From the NCBI RefSeq assembly GCF_030264275.1, contig NZ_CP127165.1:670001-734000 (forward strand): a stretch of 64,000 nt of DNA, in the 5' to 3' direction. This document shows, one piece after another, positions 34,945 through 45,050 of the stretch (the stretch's first letter is position 1; each line of letters opens with the position of its first letter). A program made the translations under genes and the position numbers. The stretch comes from Marivivens sp. LCG002 (lineage in GTDB: Bacteria > Pseudomonadota > Alphaproteobacteria > Rhodobacterales > Rhodobacteraceae). Below the pieces are notes generated by a model that saw only the letters and a program-made list of their open reading frames with translations, had not been told where the DNA came from and did not search any database.

Positions 34945-36465
34945 ATGACCTCTCTGCTCGAGATGCGTTCCATCACCAAGACCTTTCCCGGCGTGAAAGC
35001 GCTCGATCAGGTGAACCTTGATGTGAAGGAAGGCGAAATCCACGCAATTTGCGGTGAAAACGGCGCCGGCAAGTCGACCTTGATGAAGGTCCTTTCGGGC
35101 GTTTATCCCGTAGGCTCCTATGACGGCGAAATCCATTACGACGGCAAACTCGCCGAGTTCCGCACCATTTCGGATTCCGAAGAAAAAGGGATCATCATCA
35201 TTCACCAAGAGCTCGCCCTTGTGCCGCTCTTGTCGATTGCCGAGAACCTGTTTTTGGGGAACGAGCGCGCCACCAATGGCGTGATCAATTGGCGCGACAC
35301 ATTCCAGCGCACCGAAGCTCTTCTCAAGAAAGTCGGCCTGAAAGAAGCGCCGACGACGCTCATCGAAAAAATGGGCGTAGGCAAGCAGCAACTTGTCGAG
35401 ATCGCCAAGGCGCTCTCCAAGGAAGTGCGGCTTCTGATCCTTGACGAGCCGACGGCGGCTCTGTCGGAATCCGACAGCCAAGCCCTGCTTGATCTGATGC
35501 TCGAGCTTAAAGCGCAGGGCGTCACGCAAATCATCATCAGCCACAAGCTGAACGAGGTCCGCCGCGTGGCCGATACCGTCACCGTCATCCGCGACGGAAC
35601 TTCGGTTTCGACGATGAGTGCGGCGAGTGGCGAAATCACCGAGGACCGCATCGTGCGCGACATGGTGGGCCGCGATATGTCGGACCGCTATCCCGCGCGT
35701 CCGCGCAATCCCTCGGATGTCTTGATGGAAGTCCGCAACTGGAACGTCTGGCACCCCGAACATGCGGATCGCCAGATGATCAAGAACGCGAATTTCAACG
35801 TGCGCAAAGGCGAGGTTGTCGGGATCGCGGGCCTTATGGGGTCCGGGCGCACCGAACTTGCCATGTCGATTTTCGGTCGCAGCTATGGACGTAATATCAG
35901 CGGCGAAGTTCGGCTTCATGACAAGCCCGTGGATGTCTCCAAGATCGACCGTGCGATTGCTGCGGGACTTGCCTATGTCACCGAAGACCGCAAATCGCTG
36001 GGTCTCGTGCTGGACGAGGACATTCGCACCAACATCACGCTCGCCAATCTCGACGAGGTGTCGCGTGCAGGCGTGATCAACGAACATCAGGAAACGCAGG
36101 TCTCCGAGAAATACCGCAGCGCGATGAATATCCGCACGCCTTCGGTCTTTCAAAAGGTCGTAAACCTTTCGGGCGGCAACCAGCAAAAGGTCGTGCTGTC
36201 CAAATGGCTCTTTGCCGAGCCCGAAGTGCTTATCCTCGACGAGCCGACACGCGGTATCGACGTGGGCGCGAAATTCGAGATCTACGGCATTATCAATGAA
36301 TTGGCCGCCGAAGGAAAAGGGGTCGTGATGATCTCGTCCGAAATGCCCGAGCTTTTGGGCATGTGCGACCGCATTTACGTCATGAACGAGGGCGAGCTTG
36401 TCGGCGAACTGAGCGCCGAGGAAGCCAGCCAAGAGCGCATCATGTCGCTCATCGTTACCGAATAG
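34945..36465 (+). CDS. gguA: Multiple-sugar ABC transporter ATP-binding protein GguA
   Basis: 506-residue double-domain ATPase of the CUT2 class. Domain 1 has Walker [10 protein letters not shown] and [16 protein letters not shown]; domain 2 has the degenerate [10 protein letters not shown] loop, [15 protein letters not shown] and [19 protein letters not shown]. It energises uptake through GguB. Start 34945 ([20 protein letters not shown]) matches the family; the in-frame start at 34897 is too far upstream. 71 bases behind chvE. Confidence 0.95.
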   Translation: MTSLLEMRSITKTFPGVKALDQVNLDVKEGEIHAICGENGAGKSTLMKVLSGVYPVGSYDGEIHYDGKLAEFRTISDSEEKGIIIIHQELALVPLLSIAENLFLGNERATNGVINWRDTFQRTEALLKKVGLKEAPTTLIEKMGVGKQQLVEIAKALSKEVRLLILDEPTAALSESDSQALLDLMLELKAQGVTQIIISHKLNEVRRVADTVTVIRDGTSVSTMSAASGEITEDRIVRDMVGRDMSDRYPARPRNPSDVLMEVRNWNVWHPEHADRQMIKNANFNVRKGEVVGIAGLMGSGRTELAMSIFGRSYGRNISGEVRLHDKPVDVSKIDRAIAAGLAYVTEDRKSLGLVLDEDIRTNITLANLDEVSRAGVINEHQETQVSEKYRSAMNIRTPSVFQKVVNLSGGNQQKVVLSKWLFAEPEVLILDEPTRGIDVGAKFEIYGIINELAAEGKGVVMISSEMPELLGMCDRIYVMNEGELVGELSAEEASQERIMSLIVTE

Positions 36466-36476
36466 GGGACTTGGGG

Positions 36477-37691
36477 ATGGAACAGGTAAACAAAAACAAC
36501 CTCGGTGCATATTTCAAACACCACATGCGCGAATACGGGCTTTTGATCGCCCTGATCGCGATCATGGTGTTCTTTCAGGTCGTGACCGACGGAACGCTTC
36601 TCAAGCCCGTCAACATCACCAACCTCTTCTTGCAGAACAGCTATATCATCATCATGGCCTTGGGCATGCTGGTGGTCATCGTTTCGGGGAACATCGACCT
36701 TTCGGTCGGCTCGGTGATGGGCTTCGTTGGTGCTTTTGCGGCCGTGATGATCGTCGAATGGGGCGTTCCTGTGAGTGTGACGATCGTTGCCTCTCTTATC
36801 GTCGGTATCGTGATCGGTGCGGCGCAGGGCTATTTCGTTGCCTATTGGAAGATACCCTCGTTTATTGTGACCCTTGCGGGGATGCTCGTGTTCCGCGGGC
36901 TTTCGCTTTGGCTTCTCGAAGGGCAGTCGGTCGGTCCGTTCCCGAAATCGTTCCAGCTCATTTCGACCGGCTTTGTGCCCGACATCGTGCCTGCGGGAGT
37001 CTCGGGCGCGATTGCCGAAATGGTCGGCACGCGGAATTTCAACGTGCTGGCGATGGCGCTGGGGATCATTGCTGTGGCGATCATCATCTGGATGGGCCTG
37101 CGCGACCGCGCTCACAATGCGAAATACGGGATCGAAGGCGAGCCGAAAGCGTTCTTTATCGCACGCAATGCCATTGTGGCGGGCGCTCTGCTCTTCGTGA
37201 TGTTCAAACTCGCCACGTTCCGCGGTCTTCCGAACGTGCTCATCTCGATGGTCGTCCTGACCGTGATCTATGCTTTCCTGACTGCCAATACGACGATCGG
37301 TCGTCGTATCTATGCGCTCGGCGGCAACGAAAAGGCAGCCAAGCTTTCAGGGATCAAGACCGAACGCCTGATGTTCCTCTCTTTTGTCAACATGGGGCTC
37401 TTGGCGGCGCTTGCAGGTCTGATCTTTGCTGCACGCCTCAACACCGCAACCCCCAAAGCCGGCTTTGCTGTCGAGCTCGACGTGATCGCGGCGGTGTTTA
37501 TCGGCGGCGCGTCGATGTCGGGCGGTTCGGGCAAGATTATCGGCGCTGTCGTCGGTGCTTTTATCATGGGCGTGATGAACAACGGGATGTCGATCCTCGG
37601 GATCGGTATCGATTATCAACAGGTGATCAAAGGACTCGTGCTGCTCGCTGCCGTGTTCTTCGACGTCTACAACAAGAGTAAACAGGGGTAA
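36477..37691 (+). CDS. gguB: Multiple-sugar ABC transporter permease GguB
   Basis: 404-residue inner-membrane permease of the CUT2/BPD_transp_2 family with around ten hydrophobic segments. Motifs: MALGMLVVIVSGNIDLSVGS, IPSFIVTLAGMLVFRGLSLWLLEG, RIYALGGNEKAAKLSGI and VFIGGASMSGGSGKI. A longer central region (about 180-260) is typical of GguB-like permeases. It begins 11 bases after gguA with GGGGATGG at the start, and the arabonate dehydratase gene follows after 3 bases, so transport and catabolism share one transcript. Confidence 0.94.
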   Translation: MEQVNKNNLGAYFKHHMREYGLLIALIAIMVFFQVVTDGTLLKPVNITNLFLQNSYIIIMALGMLVVIVSGNIDLSVGSVMGFVGAFAAVMIVEWGVPVSVTIVASLIVGIVIGAAQGYFVAYWKIPSFIVTLAGMLVFRGLSLWLLEGQSVGPFPKSFQLISTGFVPDIVPAGVSGAIAEMVGTRNFNVLAMALGIIAVAIIIWMGLRDRAHNAKYGIEGEPKAFFIARNAIVAGALLFVMFKLATFRGLPNVLISMVVLTVIYAFLTANTTIGRRIYALGGNEKAAKLSGIKTERLMFLSFVNMGLLAALAGLIFAARLNTATPKAGFAVELDVIAAVFIGGASMSGGSGKIIGAVVGAFIMGVMNNGMSILGIGIDYQQVIKGLVLLAAVFFDVYNKSKQG

Positions 37692-37694
37692 CAG

Positions 37695-39446
37695 ATGGCT
37701 TTCAAACCTGCTGCGTGGCCCCGCAAACTCCGCTCTCAGGAGTGGTATGGCGGGAATTCGCGCGATACGATCTATCACCGTGGTTGGCTCAAGAACCAAG
37801 GCCACCCGCATGATCTGTTCGACGGTCGCCCCGTGATCGGCATCATGAACACATGGTCCGATCTTACGCCCTGTAACGGTCACCTGCGCGAGCTTGCCGA
37901 AAAGGTAAAGGCGGGCATCTGGGAAGCGGGCGGTTTTCCCGTAGAGGTTCCCGTGTTCTCGGCCTCGGAAAACACCTATCGCCCAACGGCGATGATGTAT
38001 CGCAACATCGCGGCTATGGCCGTGGAAGAGGCGATGCGCGGGCAACCGATCGACGGCGCGGTTCTGCTTGTCGGTTGTGACAAAACAACGCCTTCGCTTT
38101 TGATGGGTGCGGCTTCGACCGATATTCCGTCCATCGTCGTAACGGGCGGGCCGATGCTCAACGGCTATTTCCGCGGCGAGCGCGTCGGCTCGGGCACCCA
38201 CCTTTGGAAGTTCTCCGAGGCGGTTAAAGCCGGTGAGATGACGCAAGAGGAATTCCTCGAAGCCGAGCAGTCTATGTCCCGCTCGTCGGGCACCTGCAAC
38301 ACCATGGGCACCGCCTCGACCATGGCTTCGATGGCAGAAGCGCTCGGCATGGCACTCAGCGGCAACGCGGCGATCCCCGCCGTCGACAGCCGCCGCCGCG
38401 TGATGGCGCAGCTTTCGGGGCGCCGCATCGTGCAAATGGTCAAGGACGATCTGAAGCCTTCGGATATCATGACCAAAGCGGCGTTCGAGAACGCGATCCG
38501 CACCAACGGCGCCATCGGCGGCTCGACCAATGCGGTGGTTCACTTGCTTGCAATCGCGGGCCGCGTGGGTGGTGCAGGCGTCGATCTGACGCTTGATGAC
38601 TGGGATCGCTGCGGGCGCGATGTTGCGACCATCGTGAACCTGATGCCCTCGGGCAAATACCTCATGGAAGAATTTTTCTATGCAGGCGGTCTTCCTGTCG
38701 TTCTCAAACGTCTGGGCGAGGGCGGCCAGCTCAACAAAGACGCCCTCACCGTTTCGGGCCAGACCATCTGGGACGAAGTCAAGGATGTCGTCAACTGGAA
38801 CGAGGACGTGATCCTGCCGCTGGACAAGGCGCTGACCAAACAGGGCGGCATCGCGGTTCTGCGCGGGAACCTTGCGCCCAAAGGGGCGGTTCTTAAACCC
38901 TCTGCCGCAACGCCATCGCTGATGAAGCACCGCGGCCGCGCCGTCGTCTTCGAGGACATCGACGACTACAAGGCCAAGATCAACGACGATGCGCTCGATG
39001 TCGATGAAACCTGTGTTCTGGTGCTCAAGAACTGTGGTCCGCGCGGCTATCCGGGTATGGCCGAGGTCGGCAACATGGGCCTGCCGCCCAAAGTGCTCAA
39101 GAAAGGCATTACCGATATGGTTCGCATTTCGGATGCGCGGATGTCGGGCACAGCCTATGGCACGGTGATCCTTCACACCTCGCCCGAAGCGGCGGCGGGC
39201 GGACCGCTCGCCGTTGTGCAGAACGGCGATATGATCGAGCTTGATGTGGCCGAGCGCCGTATCCACCTCGATATCTCCGACGAGGAGTTGAACCGTCGTT
39301 TGGCGGCGTGGAAACCCAACCATGAACAGGCGCCGTCCGGCTATGCGTGGCTCCACCAGAACCACGTCCAAGGCGCGGATACCGGAGCCGATCTCGACTT
39401 TTTGCGCGGACATCGCGGCAACGATGTCGGAAAGGACTCGCATTGA
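37695..39446 (+). CDS. L-arabonate dehydratase (IlvD/Edd family)
   Basis: 583-residue Fe-S dehydratase converting L-arabonate to 2-keto-3-deoxy-L-arabonate. Cluster ligands C60 (LTPCNGH), C128 (GCDKTTPS) and C201 (SSGTCNTMGTAS) are in place, with carbamylation-type K129 next to C128, and GSTNAVVHLLAIAGR and RISDARMSGTAYGT. The wording RSQEWYGGNSRDTIYHRGWLKNQG at the N-terminus is specific to the sugar-acid dehydratases rather than IlvD. L-fuconate or D-galactonate could be side substrates. It overlaps the next gene by the TGATG junction. Confidence 0.93.
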   Translation: MAFKPAAWPRKLRSQEWYGGNSRDTIYHRGWLKNQGHPHDLFDGRPVIGIMNTWSDLTPCNGHLRELAEKVKAGIWEAGGFPVEVPVFSASENTYRPTAMMYRNIAAMAVEEAMRGQPIDGAVLLVGCDKTTPSLLMGAASTDIPSIVVTGGPMLNGYFRGERVGSGTHLWKFSEAVKAGEMTQEEFLEAEQSMSRSSGTCNTMGTASTMASMAEALGMALSGNAAIPAVDSRRRVMAQLSGRRIVQMVKDDLKPSDIMTKAAFENAIRTNGAIGGSTNAVVHLLAIAGRVGGAGVDLTLDDWDRCGRDVATIVNLMPSGKYLMEEFFYAGGLPVVLKRLGEGGQLNKDALTVSGQTIWDEVKDVVNWNEDVILPLDKALTKQGGIAVLRGNLAPKGAVLKPSAATPSLMKHRGRAVVFEDIDDYKAKINDDALDVDETCVLVLKNCGPRGYPGMAEVGNMGLPPKVLKKGITDMVRISDARMSGTAYGTVILHTSPEAAAGGPLAVVQNGDMIELDVAERRIHLDISDEELNRRLAAWKPNHEQAPSGYAWLHQNHVQGADTGADLDFLRGHRGNDVGKDSH

Positions 39447-40375
39447 TGAAGATCGCACTCGTGGGCATCGGCAAGATTGCCCTTGATCAACATGTGCCCG
39501 CGATAGCGGCTTCGTCCGTCTGGGAACTTGCGGCGACTGTCTCGCGTCAAGGCGCGGTCGAAGGCGTCGAGGCCTATACCGATTTTGCAAAGATGCTCGA
39601 GGAACGGTCCGACATTCGTGTGGTCTCGCTCTGTCTTCCGCCGGTGCCGCGCTTCGAATATGCCGCCGCCGCAATCCGTGCGGGCCGCCATGTGATGCTT
39701 GAAAAGCCGCCGGGCGCTACACTTGCCGAGTGTCACGCCCTTACGGCTCTTGCACAGGAACACCGTGTCTCGCTTTACGCCACATGGCATAGCCGCGAAG
39801 CCGATAAGGTTGCCGCGGCCAAGGCATGGCTCGCGGACAAGACATTGCGTCGCCTCAAGGTAACTTGGAAAGAGGACGTGCGCCGTTGGCACCCGGGTCA
39901 GGACTGGATCTGGGAACCCGGTGGAATGGGGGTCTTTGATCCCGGTATCAACGCGCTCTCGATCGTGACCGAGATCCTGCCCGTGAACATCCATCTCGCC
40001 TCGGCCACGCTCGAGGTGCCGTCCAATCGCCAAACGCCCATCGGCGCGGAGCTTCATTTTGCACATCCCCATGGTGCCGAGATTTCCGCCGTTTTCGACT
40101 GGCGTCAGACGGGCGAGCAGACTTGGATGATTGAGGCCGAGACAGACAAGGGAACGCTTGTGCTTCTCGACGGAGGCGCGCGCATCCAGATCGACGGGGT
40201 CGAAGATGCCCTCGTTTCGGACAATCCGCTCGCGGGGGAATACCCGCGTCTTTACGCAAATATGGCCAAACTCGTCGCGCAAGGTGAGATCGACATGGAT
40301 CTTCGTCCGATGGTGCATGTGTCCGACGCTCTCGCGCTTGGACGCCGCATCAGCGTCGAGCCGTTTAACGACTAA
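39446..40375 (+). CDS. Gfo/Idh/MocA dehydrogenase, L-arabinose/D-galactose 1-dehydrogenase
   Basis: 309-residue NAD(P)-dependent dehydrogenase. Rossmann start MKIALVGIGKIALDQHVPAI, the conserved EKPPGATLAE segment with catalytic Lys, and ATWHSREADKVAAAKAWL. Similar to galactose 1-dehydrogenase and Azospirillum arabinose 1-dehydrogenase, which oxidise the pyranose to its lactone. Coupled to the dehydratase by TGATG; followed 11 bases later by the next pathway enzyme. It supplies the lactone hydrolysed by the gene at 29885. Confidence 0.88.
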   Translation: MKIALVGIGKIALDQHVPAIAASSVWELAATVSRQGAVEGVEAYTDFAKMLEERSDIRVVSLCLPPVPRFEYAAAAIRAGRHVMLEKPPGATLAECHALTALAQEHRVSLYATWHSREADKVAAAKAWLADKTLRRLKVTWKEDVRRWHPGQDWIWEPGGMGVFDPGINALSIVTEILPVNIHLASATLEVPSNRQTPIGAELHFAHPHGAEISAVFDWRQTGEQTWMIEAETDKGTLVLLDGGARIQIDGVEDALVSDNPLAGEYPRLYANMAKLVAQGEIDMDLRPMVHVSDALALGRRISVEPFND

Positions 40376-40386
40376 GGAATTGATGA

Positions 40387-41304
40387 ATGAAACAAGCTCT
40401 GACAGGCATTCTGCCCGTTGCTCCCACCCCGTTTCACGCCGATGGCCGCGTTGACGAAGAGGGGATGCGCCGCGTTCTCGATTGTATGATCGACCAAGGC
40501 GTCGATGCGATCTGTATCCTTGCAAACTATTCCGAGCAGTTTCTTCTCTCGGACGACGAGCGGGCGCTTTTGACCAAAGTGTCGCTCGAGCATGTTGCTG
40601 GGCGGGTGCCCGTGATCGTGACGATCAGTCATTTCAGCACCGATATCGTGGTCAAACGGGCCAAGAACGCCGAGGCGCTCGGGGCCTCGATGGTCATGAT
40701 GATGCCGCCCTATCACGGTGTTGGCCTCGTTCCTGCCGAAGCAGGTGTCTACGAACATTTCCAAGCCGTGTCCGATGCGATTTCGATCCCGATCATGGTG
40801 CAGGATGCGCCTCTTTCGGGCTGCACGCTCGGTGTGCCGCTTCTCGTCCGTATGGCCAAAGAGCTTGAGAACGTCAGCTATTTCAAGATCGAAGTGCCCT
40901 TTGCCGCCGACAAGCTTGCAGCGCTGATCGAGCAGGGCGGGGACGCGATCGTCGGTCCCTTTGACGGTGAAGAGGCCGCGACGCTTCTTGCGGACCTCGA
41001 TGCAGGGTGCACAGGCACCATGACGTCGGCGCTTCAACCCGACAAGATCCGCCCTATCGTGATCGATTATCTTGCGGGCAACCACGATGCGGCCTTGGCT
41101 CAGTGGCAAAAGTGCCTGCCTCTCATCAATCACGAGAACCGTCAGTGCGGGCTGCGGGCTGCCAAGACCGTGATGCAGGCAGGCGGGGTCATCAAGTCGG
41201 ACTATGTGCGTCATCCGCTCAAGCCGATGAGCCAGCGCACCAAAGATCGTTTGCTGTCTTTGTCGAAAGAGATGGACGTTCTTGCCCTGCGCTGGGGCAA
41301 ATGA
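40387..41304 (+). CDS. 2-keto-3-deoxy-L-arabonate dehydratase (DHDPS family)
   Basis: 305-residue class I aldolase-fold enzyme that dehydrates and converts KDA to alpha-ketoglutarate semialdehyde. Schiff-base K167 in YFKIEVP, N-terminal TGILPVAPTPFHADGRVDEEGM and PPYHGVGLVPAEAGVYEHF. KDG aldolases share the fold, but the KDA dehydratase wording and the adjacent arabonate dehydratase plus KGSADH at 28320 favour the dehydratase. Last gene of the chvE-led operon; a strong terminator follows. Confidence 0.9.
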   Translation: MKQALTGILPVAPTPFHADGRVDEEGMRRVLDCMIDQGVDAICILANYSEQFLLSDDERALLTKVSLEHVAGRVPVIVTISHFSTDIVVKRAKNAEALGASMVMMMPPYHGVGLVPAEAGVYEHFQAVSDAISIPIMVQDAPLSGCTLGVPLLVRMAKELENVSYFKIEVPFAADKLAALIEQGGDAIVGPFDGEEAATLLADLDAGCTGTMTSALQPDKIRPIVIDYLAGNHDAALAQWQKCLPLINHENRQCGLRAAKTVMQAGGVIKSDYVRHPLKPMSQRTKDRLLSLSKEMDVLALRWGK

Positions 41305-41336
41305 CGCGCTCTGACTAAGGGAACCAGTCCCAAACC

Positions 41337-41376
41337 AAAAGCCGCGCGGCAGGTTCCGCGCGGCTTTTCCTTTTTT
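41337..41376 (+). terminator. Strong intrinsic terminator
   Basis: AAAAGCCGCGCGG-CAGGTT-CCGCGCGGCTTTT followed by CCTTTTTT. A 13-pair stem; the A-run also makes it usable on the minus strand for the convergent ApbE gene ending at 41398. It ends the arabinose operon. Confidence 0.92.
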
Positions 41377-41397
41377 GATCAGGCCGAACAGATTGGC

Positions 41398-42357
41398 TCA
41401 GTTCCTGTCGGCGACCCCGAAGAGAGGGCCAGTTCCAACGCTTTGCACAGTGCCGTCGGGCTGGCGCGTGAGAAAGAGCGCCTGAAGTTTCGCCTGCTGC
41501 GCAAAGCGAAGCCCTTCCTCCACGCCCATCACCATCAGAGCCGTTGCCCAAGCATCCGCCTCGGCGCATGTCGGTGCAATAACTGTGACCGAGGCAGGCG
41601 CTTGCAAAAGCGGTGCGCCGCGGGCCGGGTCCATCGTATGGGACAGCCTGCGATCCTTGACCGTGATCCAATGGCGATAGTCCCCGGATGTTGCGACGGC
41701 CGCATCTTCCAGTGCGAGCATCGAAAAGGGTGTGCGTTTTTTATAATCAGGGGCTTCGATGGCGATGGTCCAAGCGGTGCCATCGGGTCGATGACCCAAG
41801 GCGCACATTTCGCCGTCGATGCCGACCAGAGCGTTGGAAACGCCGTGGTTTTCCAGCACATCGGCCAAGAGGTCCACCCCATAGCCCTTGGCGATGCCGT
41901 TGAGATCAAGCGAGAGCGGTGCCCGTTTGCGTGCTTGGCCGTTTGCAAGGTCAAGGATGTCATGGGTCGGCAGATGAGCGTGATCCATCGCTGCGCGAAT
42001 GGCCAATGGATCGGCGTCGGTGCGGCCAAAGCCCCACGCCTCGACGGCCTCTCCCATGCCGACATCGAATGCCCCGCCTGACGCGCGCCCGATGGCAAGC
42101 CCAAGACCGAGCACCCGCACCATATGAAAGGGCAGGGGCCGCCATTCCTCGATCGGGGCGGCGTTGAGCCGCATCAGGTCGCTGTCGGTATTCCAAGTCG
42201 ACATCTGGCGGTCTACCGCGTCGACGGCCGCTTGAAGCTCTGCCCTAAGCTGGACGGTATCGACAGAGCTATCCGAGAAGAACAAGGCGCTCCATCGGGT
42301 GCCCATCGTCGGTCCGTTGAGGGCGTGGCGCACAAGATCAGTAGACATCTTCGACAT
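41398..42357 (-). CDS. apbE: FAD:protein FMN transferase (ApbE family)
   Basis: 319 residues. Transfers FMN from FAD onto Ser/Thr of target proteins. Motifs: GPTMGTRWSALFF, GGAFDVGMG, SLDLNGIAKGYGVD, SGDYRHW, LSHTMDPARGAP and the metal-binding EADAWATALMVMG. No signal peptide is visible from any start, so it may act in the cytoplasm before export of the target, or be tethered otherwise. It overlaps the PepSY-reductase gene by 20 bases. ATG 42357 follows AAAGGG closely; ATG 42348 is an alternative. The DUF2271 protein two genes upstream carries a matching flavinylation-like motif. Confidence 0.9.
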   Translation of the reverse strand: MSKMSTDLVRHALNGPTMGTRWSALFFSDSSVDTVQLRAELQAAVDAVDRQMSTWNTDSDLMRLNAAPIEEWRPLPFHMVRVLGLGLAIGRASGGAFDVGMGEAVEAWGFGRTDADPLAIRAAMDHAHLPTHDILDLANGQARKRAPLSLDLNGIAKGYGVDLLADVLENHGVSNALVGIDGEMCALGHRPDGTAWTIAIEAPDYKKRTPFSMLALEDAAVATSGDYRHWITVKDRRLSHTMDPARGAPLLQAPASVTVIAPTCAEADAWATALMVMGVEEGLRFAQQAKLQALFLTRQPDGTVQSVGTGPLFGVADRN

Positions 42358-44545
42358 ATTTCCCTTTGGCTTTGAGAGTGGCGGTCGACAGTCCGATCGG
42401 TGCGAGGATGTCCTCAAGCGCTTGGCTTACTCCTTGGGCCATGTCGCGACCGCCGCAGACCATGATCTTGGCGCCCTGATGTATGGCGTCGATTACCGTC
42501 TGGGCCTCAGCTCTGAGAGCGTCTTGAACATAGAGTGGCTTTGTCCCTCTGGAGGCGGCCGTGGTCAGATTTGAAAGCTGGCCGTCCTCGATCCAGCGGG
42601 GCAGGTCCTCTCCATAGAGGAAATCGCTGTCTTCATGGCGCATCCCGAAAAAGAGGTGCATGGGGCGCTTGCGACGGTTGCCCCGTATCAGGCCCGCCAA
42701 GGGACCCACGCCTGTTCCTGCGCCGATAAGAAGGAGCGGCGTGCGCGCGCGCCCTGCATGGAAATTCGGATTGCGCCGCAAGAAAACCTCGACCTTATCC
42801 CCCGCCTCGAGCGAGAGGAGTTGGCCAGAGCACAGACCGCCTTGGTGCTTTCTGACGACGATCTCCACAAATCCATCGCGTGCGCCCGACGCCAGAGAAT
42901 AAAATCGGGGAAGGCGTGAACCCTGCGGAATGATCCCGACGAGGTCCCCCGCCTCAAAGCGCGAAAAACCTTGGCCCGTCATGCGCGCCCAAAGCGAAAG
43001 CTTGGGGAGGGCGAAGCGGAGGATCGCTGTCGGTGCCTGAACCGCCGTCCCGTAGTCGCGGCGCGAGACCAGTTCCAGTTTCTCGGATTTGGGCGGCATC
43101 GGTTGGTGGTTCAATTCGAGGGGAAGCCCCAGAGCATCCCCGAGTGTGCGCCCCCAACGGGCAAAATCCTGTGACGACTGGCGGTCAACCGTCTCGAAGG
43201 ACAAGAGCGCATCCCATCCCTTGGCCCGCAGGGCAAGGTCCACCTCCTGCGCAAAAGCGCAATAGGCGGGAAAGCTTCTGTCCCCGAACCCGAGAACGGC
43301 AAAGGGCGCAGAGGAGGACTGATCCAGCGCGTCGAGGCGGTCAAGAAAGCCTTTTGCTGAACTCGGTGCGTCACCCTCACCGAAGGTTGCTGCAAGAAAG
43401 AGAAACCGCTTGGCGGATGCAAAACGCGCCGGATCGAAACCCGTCATCGGGCCGATGTGGACCGAGTGTCCGCCTTGGGCCAGAGCCTTGGCGAGCGTGA
43501 CGGCAAAGCCCCAAGTGCTCCCGCCTTCTGAGCCGACAAGAACAACGGTTTCTGCGCTGCTGGCGGGAGAGTTCTGCTTGAAGCGGGGGCGTCCCCGTTG
43601 TGCTTCGATCCAGATCAACGCGCCTGTGGTCCCCATAACGGGCACGCTCAAAGCGATGATCCCCAAGATCAGCCCGAGGGTGGCGGCTCCTTTGCCCGTG
43701 TGCAGCATATAGATCGTCTCGGTGATCTTTTGCGCCGACGAAAGCGGGACCGAAGACAGCGTCTCGCCCGTGCCTTGATCGATGAGCGAGGTTCCCGCAT
43801 CGGTCGAGAGGGTGAAAACATCCTGTGGATCGGAGTCGTAGGGGAAACTCAATTTGCGGAACCCGTCGAGCGAGACGCTGCGAAGCGCGGGCATGGTGTC
43901 CAGTGGATAGTCGGTCAATCCACTGACGCTGCTCGGCTGCGGCGCATTCGCGCTGCTGTCGGGCAAAAGATCAAACGTGGAGGCAGTCATCCAAAGCGCG
44001 GTCGCAGCCGAAAGAGCAAGGCCGACAACAGCGACGCGAGCGATCTCGACATGAAGCCGTCCGGCCTTCGGGCCTTTGAGCGGCGAAAACCAGCGCTGCC
44101 AGCCCCCCGTCCGCCGCGCGACGAGTGCTGCACCAGAGAGGGTGAGCGCAAGCATTGCACCCGCACCTACGGCAGCCACAAGTCGCCCTGCATCATCCAG
44201 AAAGAGAGAACGGTGCAAGTTGGTGAGCCAGCGCTCGACGGGGTTCGGATCGGCAGAGCCGACATCGAGTCCTGTTGCAGGATCGATGACCGCCGAACCA
44301 GGGTTTCCGTCTTTGAACCACCAAGCGGTGATCTGTCCCGAAGGGGATCGTCTGATTTCCTCGAGACCCGGATGAGTGGCGGCCACGCGGGCCGCGAGAT
44401 CGGCAACGCTTTGCTCTGCAACGGCGCTGGGCGCAGTCAAGCGTTCATAGGCAGGAAAGACCGAGAGCGCCGCACCACTGAGCGCAAGGACGGTGACAAG
44501 AACAAGAGCAATCAGTCCAGGCCAGCGGTGAAGCGTACGGATCAT
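42338..44545 (-). CDS. PepSY-transmembrane / flavodoxin / ferredoxin-NADP reductase fusion
   Basis: 735 residues. N-terminal PepSY_TM module with four membrane helices (LIALVLVTVLALSGAALSVF; VAAVGAGAMLALTLSGAAL; VAVVGLALSAATALWMTAS; LGLILGIIALSVPVMG), two PepSY-like periplasmic loops and LHRSLF/LHTGKG haem-or-flavin-site style His motifs. Then a flavodoxin domain (VVLVGSEGGSTWGFA, ATFGEGDAPSSAKGF) and a sulfite-reductase-type reductase (LPRFYSLASGARDG, LLLIGAGTGVGPLAGLI, ending KGKYVEDVY). It should pass electrons from NADPH through FAD/FMN across the inner membrane. It begins 12 bases after the DUF2271 stop. Confidence 0.9.
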   Translation of the reverse strand: MIRTLHRWPGLIALVLVTVLALSGAALSVFPAYERLTAPSAVAEQSVADLAARVAATHPGLEEIRRSPSGQITAWWFKDGNPGSAVIDPATGLDVGSADPNPVERWLTNLHRSLFLDDAGRLVAAVGAGAMLALTLSGAALVARRTGGWQRWFSPLKGPKAGRLHVEIARVAVVGLALSAATALWMTASTFDLLPDSSANAPQPSSVSGLTDYPLDTMPALRSVSLDGFRKLSFPYDSDPQDVFTLSTDAGTSLIDQGTGETLSSVPLSSAQKITETIYMLHTGKGAATLGLILGIIALSVPVMGTTGALIWIEAQRGRPRFKQNSPASSAETVVLVGSEGGSTWGFAVTLAKALAQGGHSVHIGPMTGFDPARFASAKRFLFLAATFGEGDAPSSAKGFLDRLDALDQSSSAPFAVLGFGDRSFPAYCAFAQEVDLALRAKGWDALLSFETVDRQSSQDFARWGRTLGDALGLPLELNHQPMPPKSEKLELVSRRDYGTAVQAPTAILRFALPKLSLWARMTGQGFSRFEAGDLVGIIPQGSRLPRFYSLASGARDGFVEIVVRKHQGGLCSGQLLSLEAGDKVEVFLRRNPNFHAGRARTPLLLIGAGTGVGPLAGLIRGNRRKRPMHLFFGMRHEDSDFLYGEDLPRWIEDGQLSNLTTAASRGTKPLYVQDALRAEAQTVIDAIHQGAKIMVCGGRDMAQGVSQALEDILAPIGLSTATLKAKGKYVEDVY

Positions 44546-44557
44546 GGGTTGCCCCTC

Positions 44558-45025
44558 TTAACGATAGGTGAAGCTGGAGATATAGCGACGCCCCTGAACG
44601 GCTTTGCCGAAGCCATCGCTCGTCAGCGGCACGGCAATCTCGTTCGGGCTATCGCGGAAGTCCTCGACCGCGGCGTCGATATGAAGGGTATAGCCCGCGT
44701 CAAAGAGGGCGTCCGCCAGATCGAGCGAAATATCCAGAGTGCGGCCCGACCCGACGCTTGCGCCCGTGATGCCGTTGACTTCGGCCGTATTGCCTCCCGT
44801 TGCGGCGGTCCAATCGGTCAGGTGTTTGTAATATTTGGATTTACCTCCCGCCATCCAGAGGCTGCCGACATAGGCACCCGAGGCATCGGTGACATAGAGC
44901 GCGAGATAGGCCCCGTTGCCGCCATAGGTGTTCATAGTCGTGCTGAGGGTCACGGGCCGCGCCATCGCCAACCCCGGAAGGGTGAGCGCGGTGGTAAGAG
45001 CGAGGGTCGCAATGAGAGATTTCAT
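44558..45025 (-). CDS. DUF2271 exported protein with flavinylation-like motif
   Basis: 155 residues with a signal peptide (MKSLIATLALTTALTLPGLA). DUF2271 core: YLALYVTDASGAYVGSLWMAGG, KYYKHLTDWTAATGG. Residues 84-90 read NGITGAS, matching the Dxx(S/T)GA(S/T) pattern that ApbE modifies with FMN, with Asn instead of Asp at the first position; S90 would be the acceptor. It lies between the PepSY-reductase and the Asp-rich gene, all on one strand, and is the natural periplasmic electron acceptor. Start 45025; the longer in-frame start at 45082 has no signal peptide at its N-terminus. Confidence 0.8.
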   Translation of the reverse strand: MKSLIATLALTTALTLPGLAMARPVTLSTTMNTYGGNGAYLALYVTDASGAYVGSLWMAGGKSKYYKHLTDWTAATGGNTAEVNGITGASVGSGRTLDISLDLADALFDAGYTLHIDAAVEDFRDSPNEIAVPLTSDGFGKAVQGRRYISSFTYR

Positions 45026-45050
45026 GAGAATATCCTTGGAAATGGGTCGA

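Noticed and set aside
37347-39674. 775-codon open frame on the minus strand
   Set aside because: Antisense to gguB and the arabonate dehydratase gene; codon-position bias artefact.
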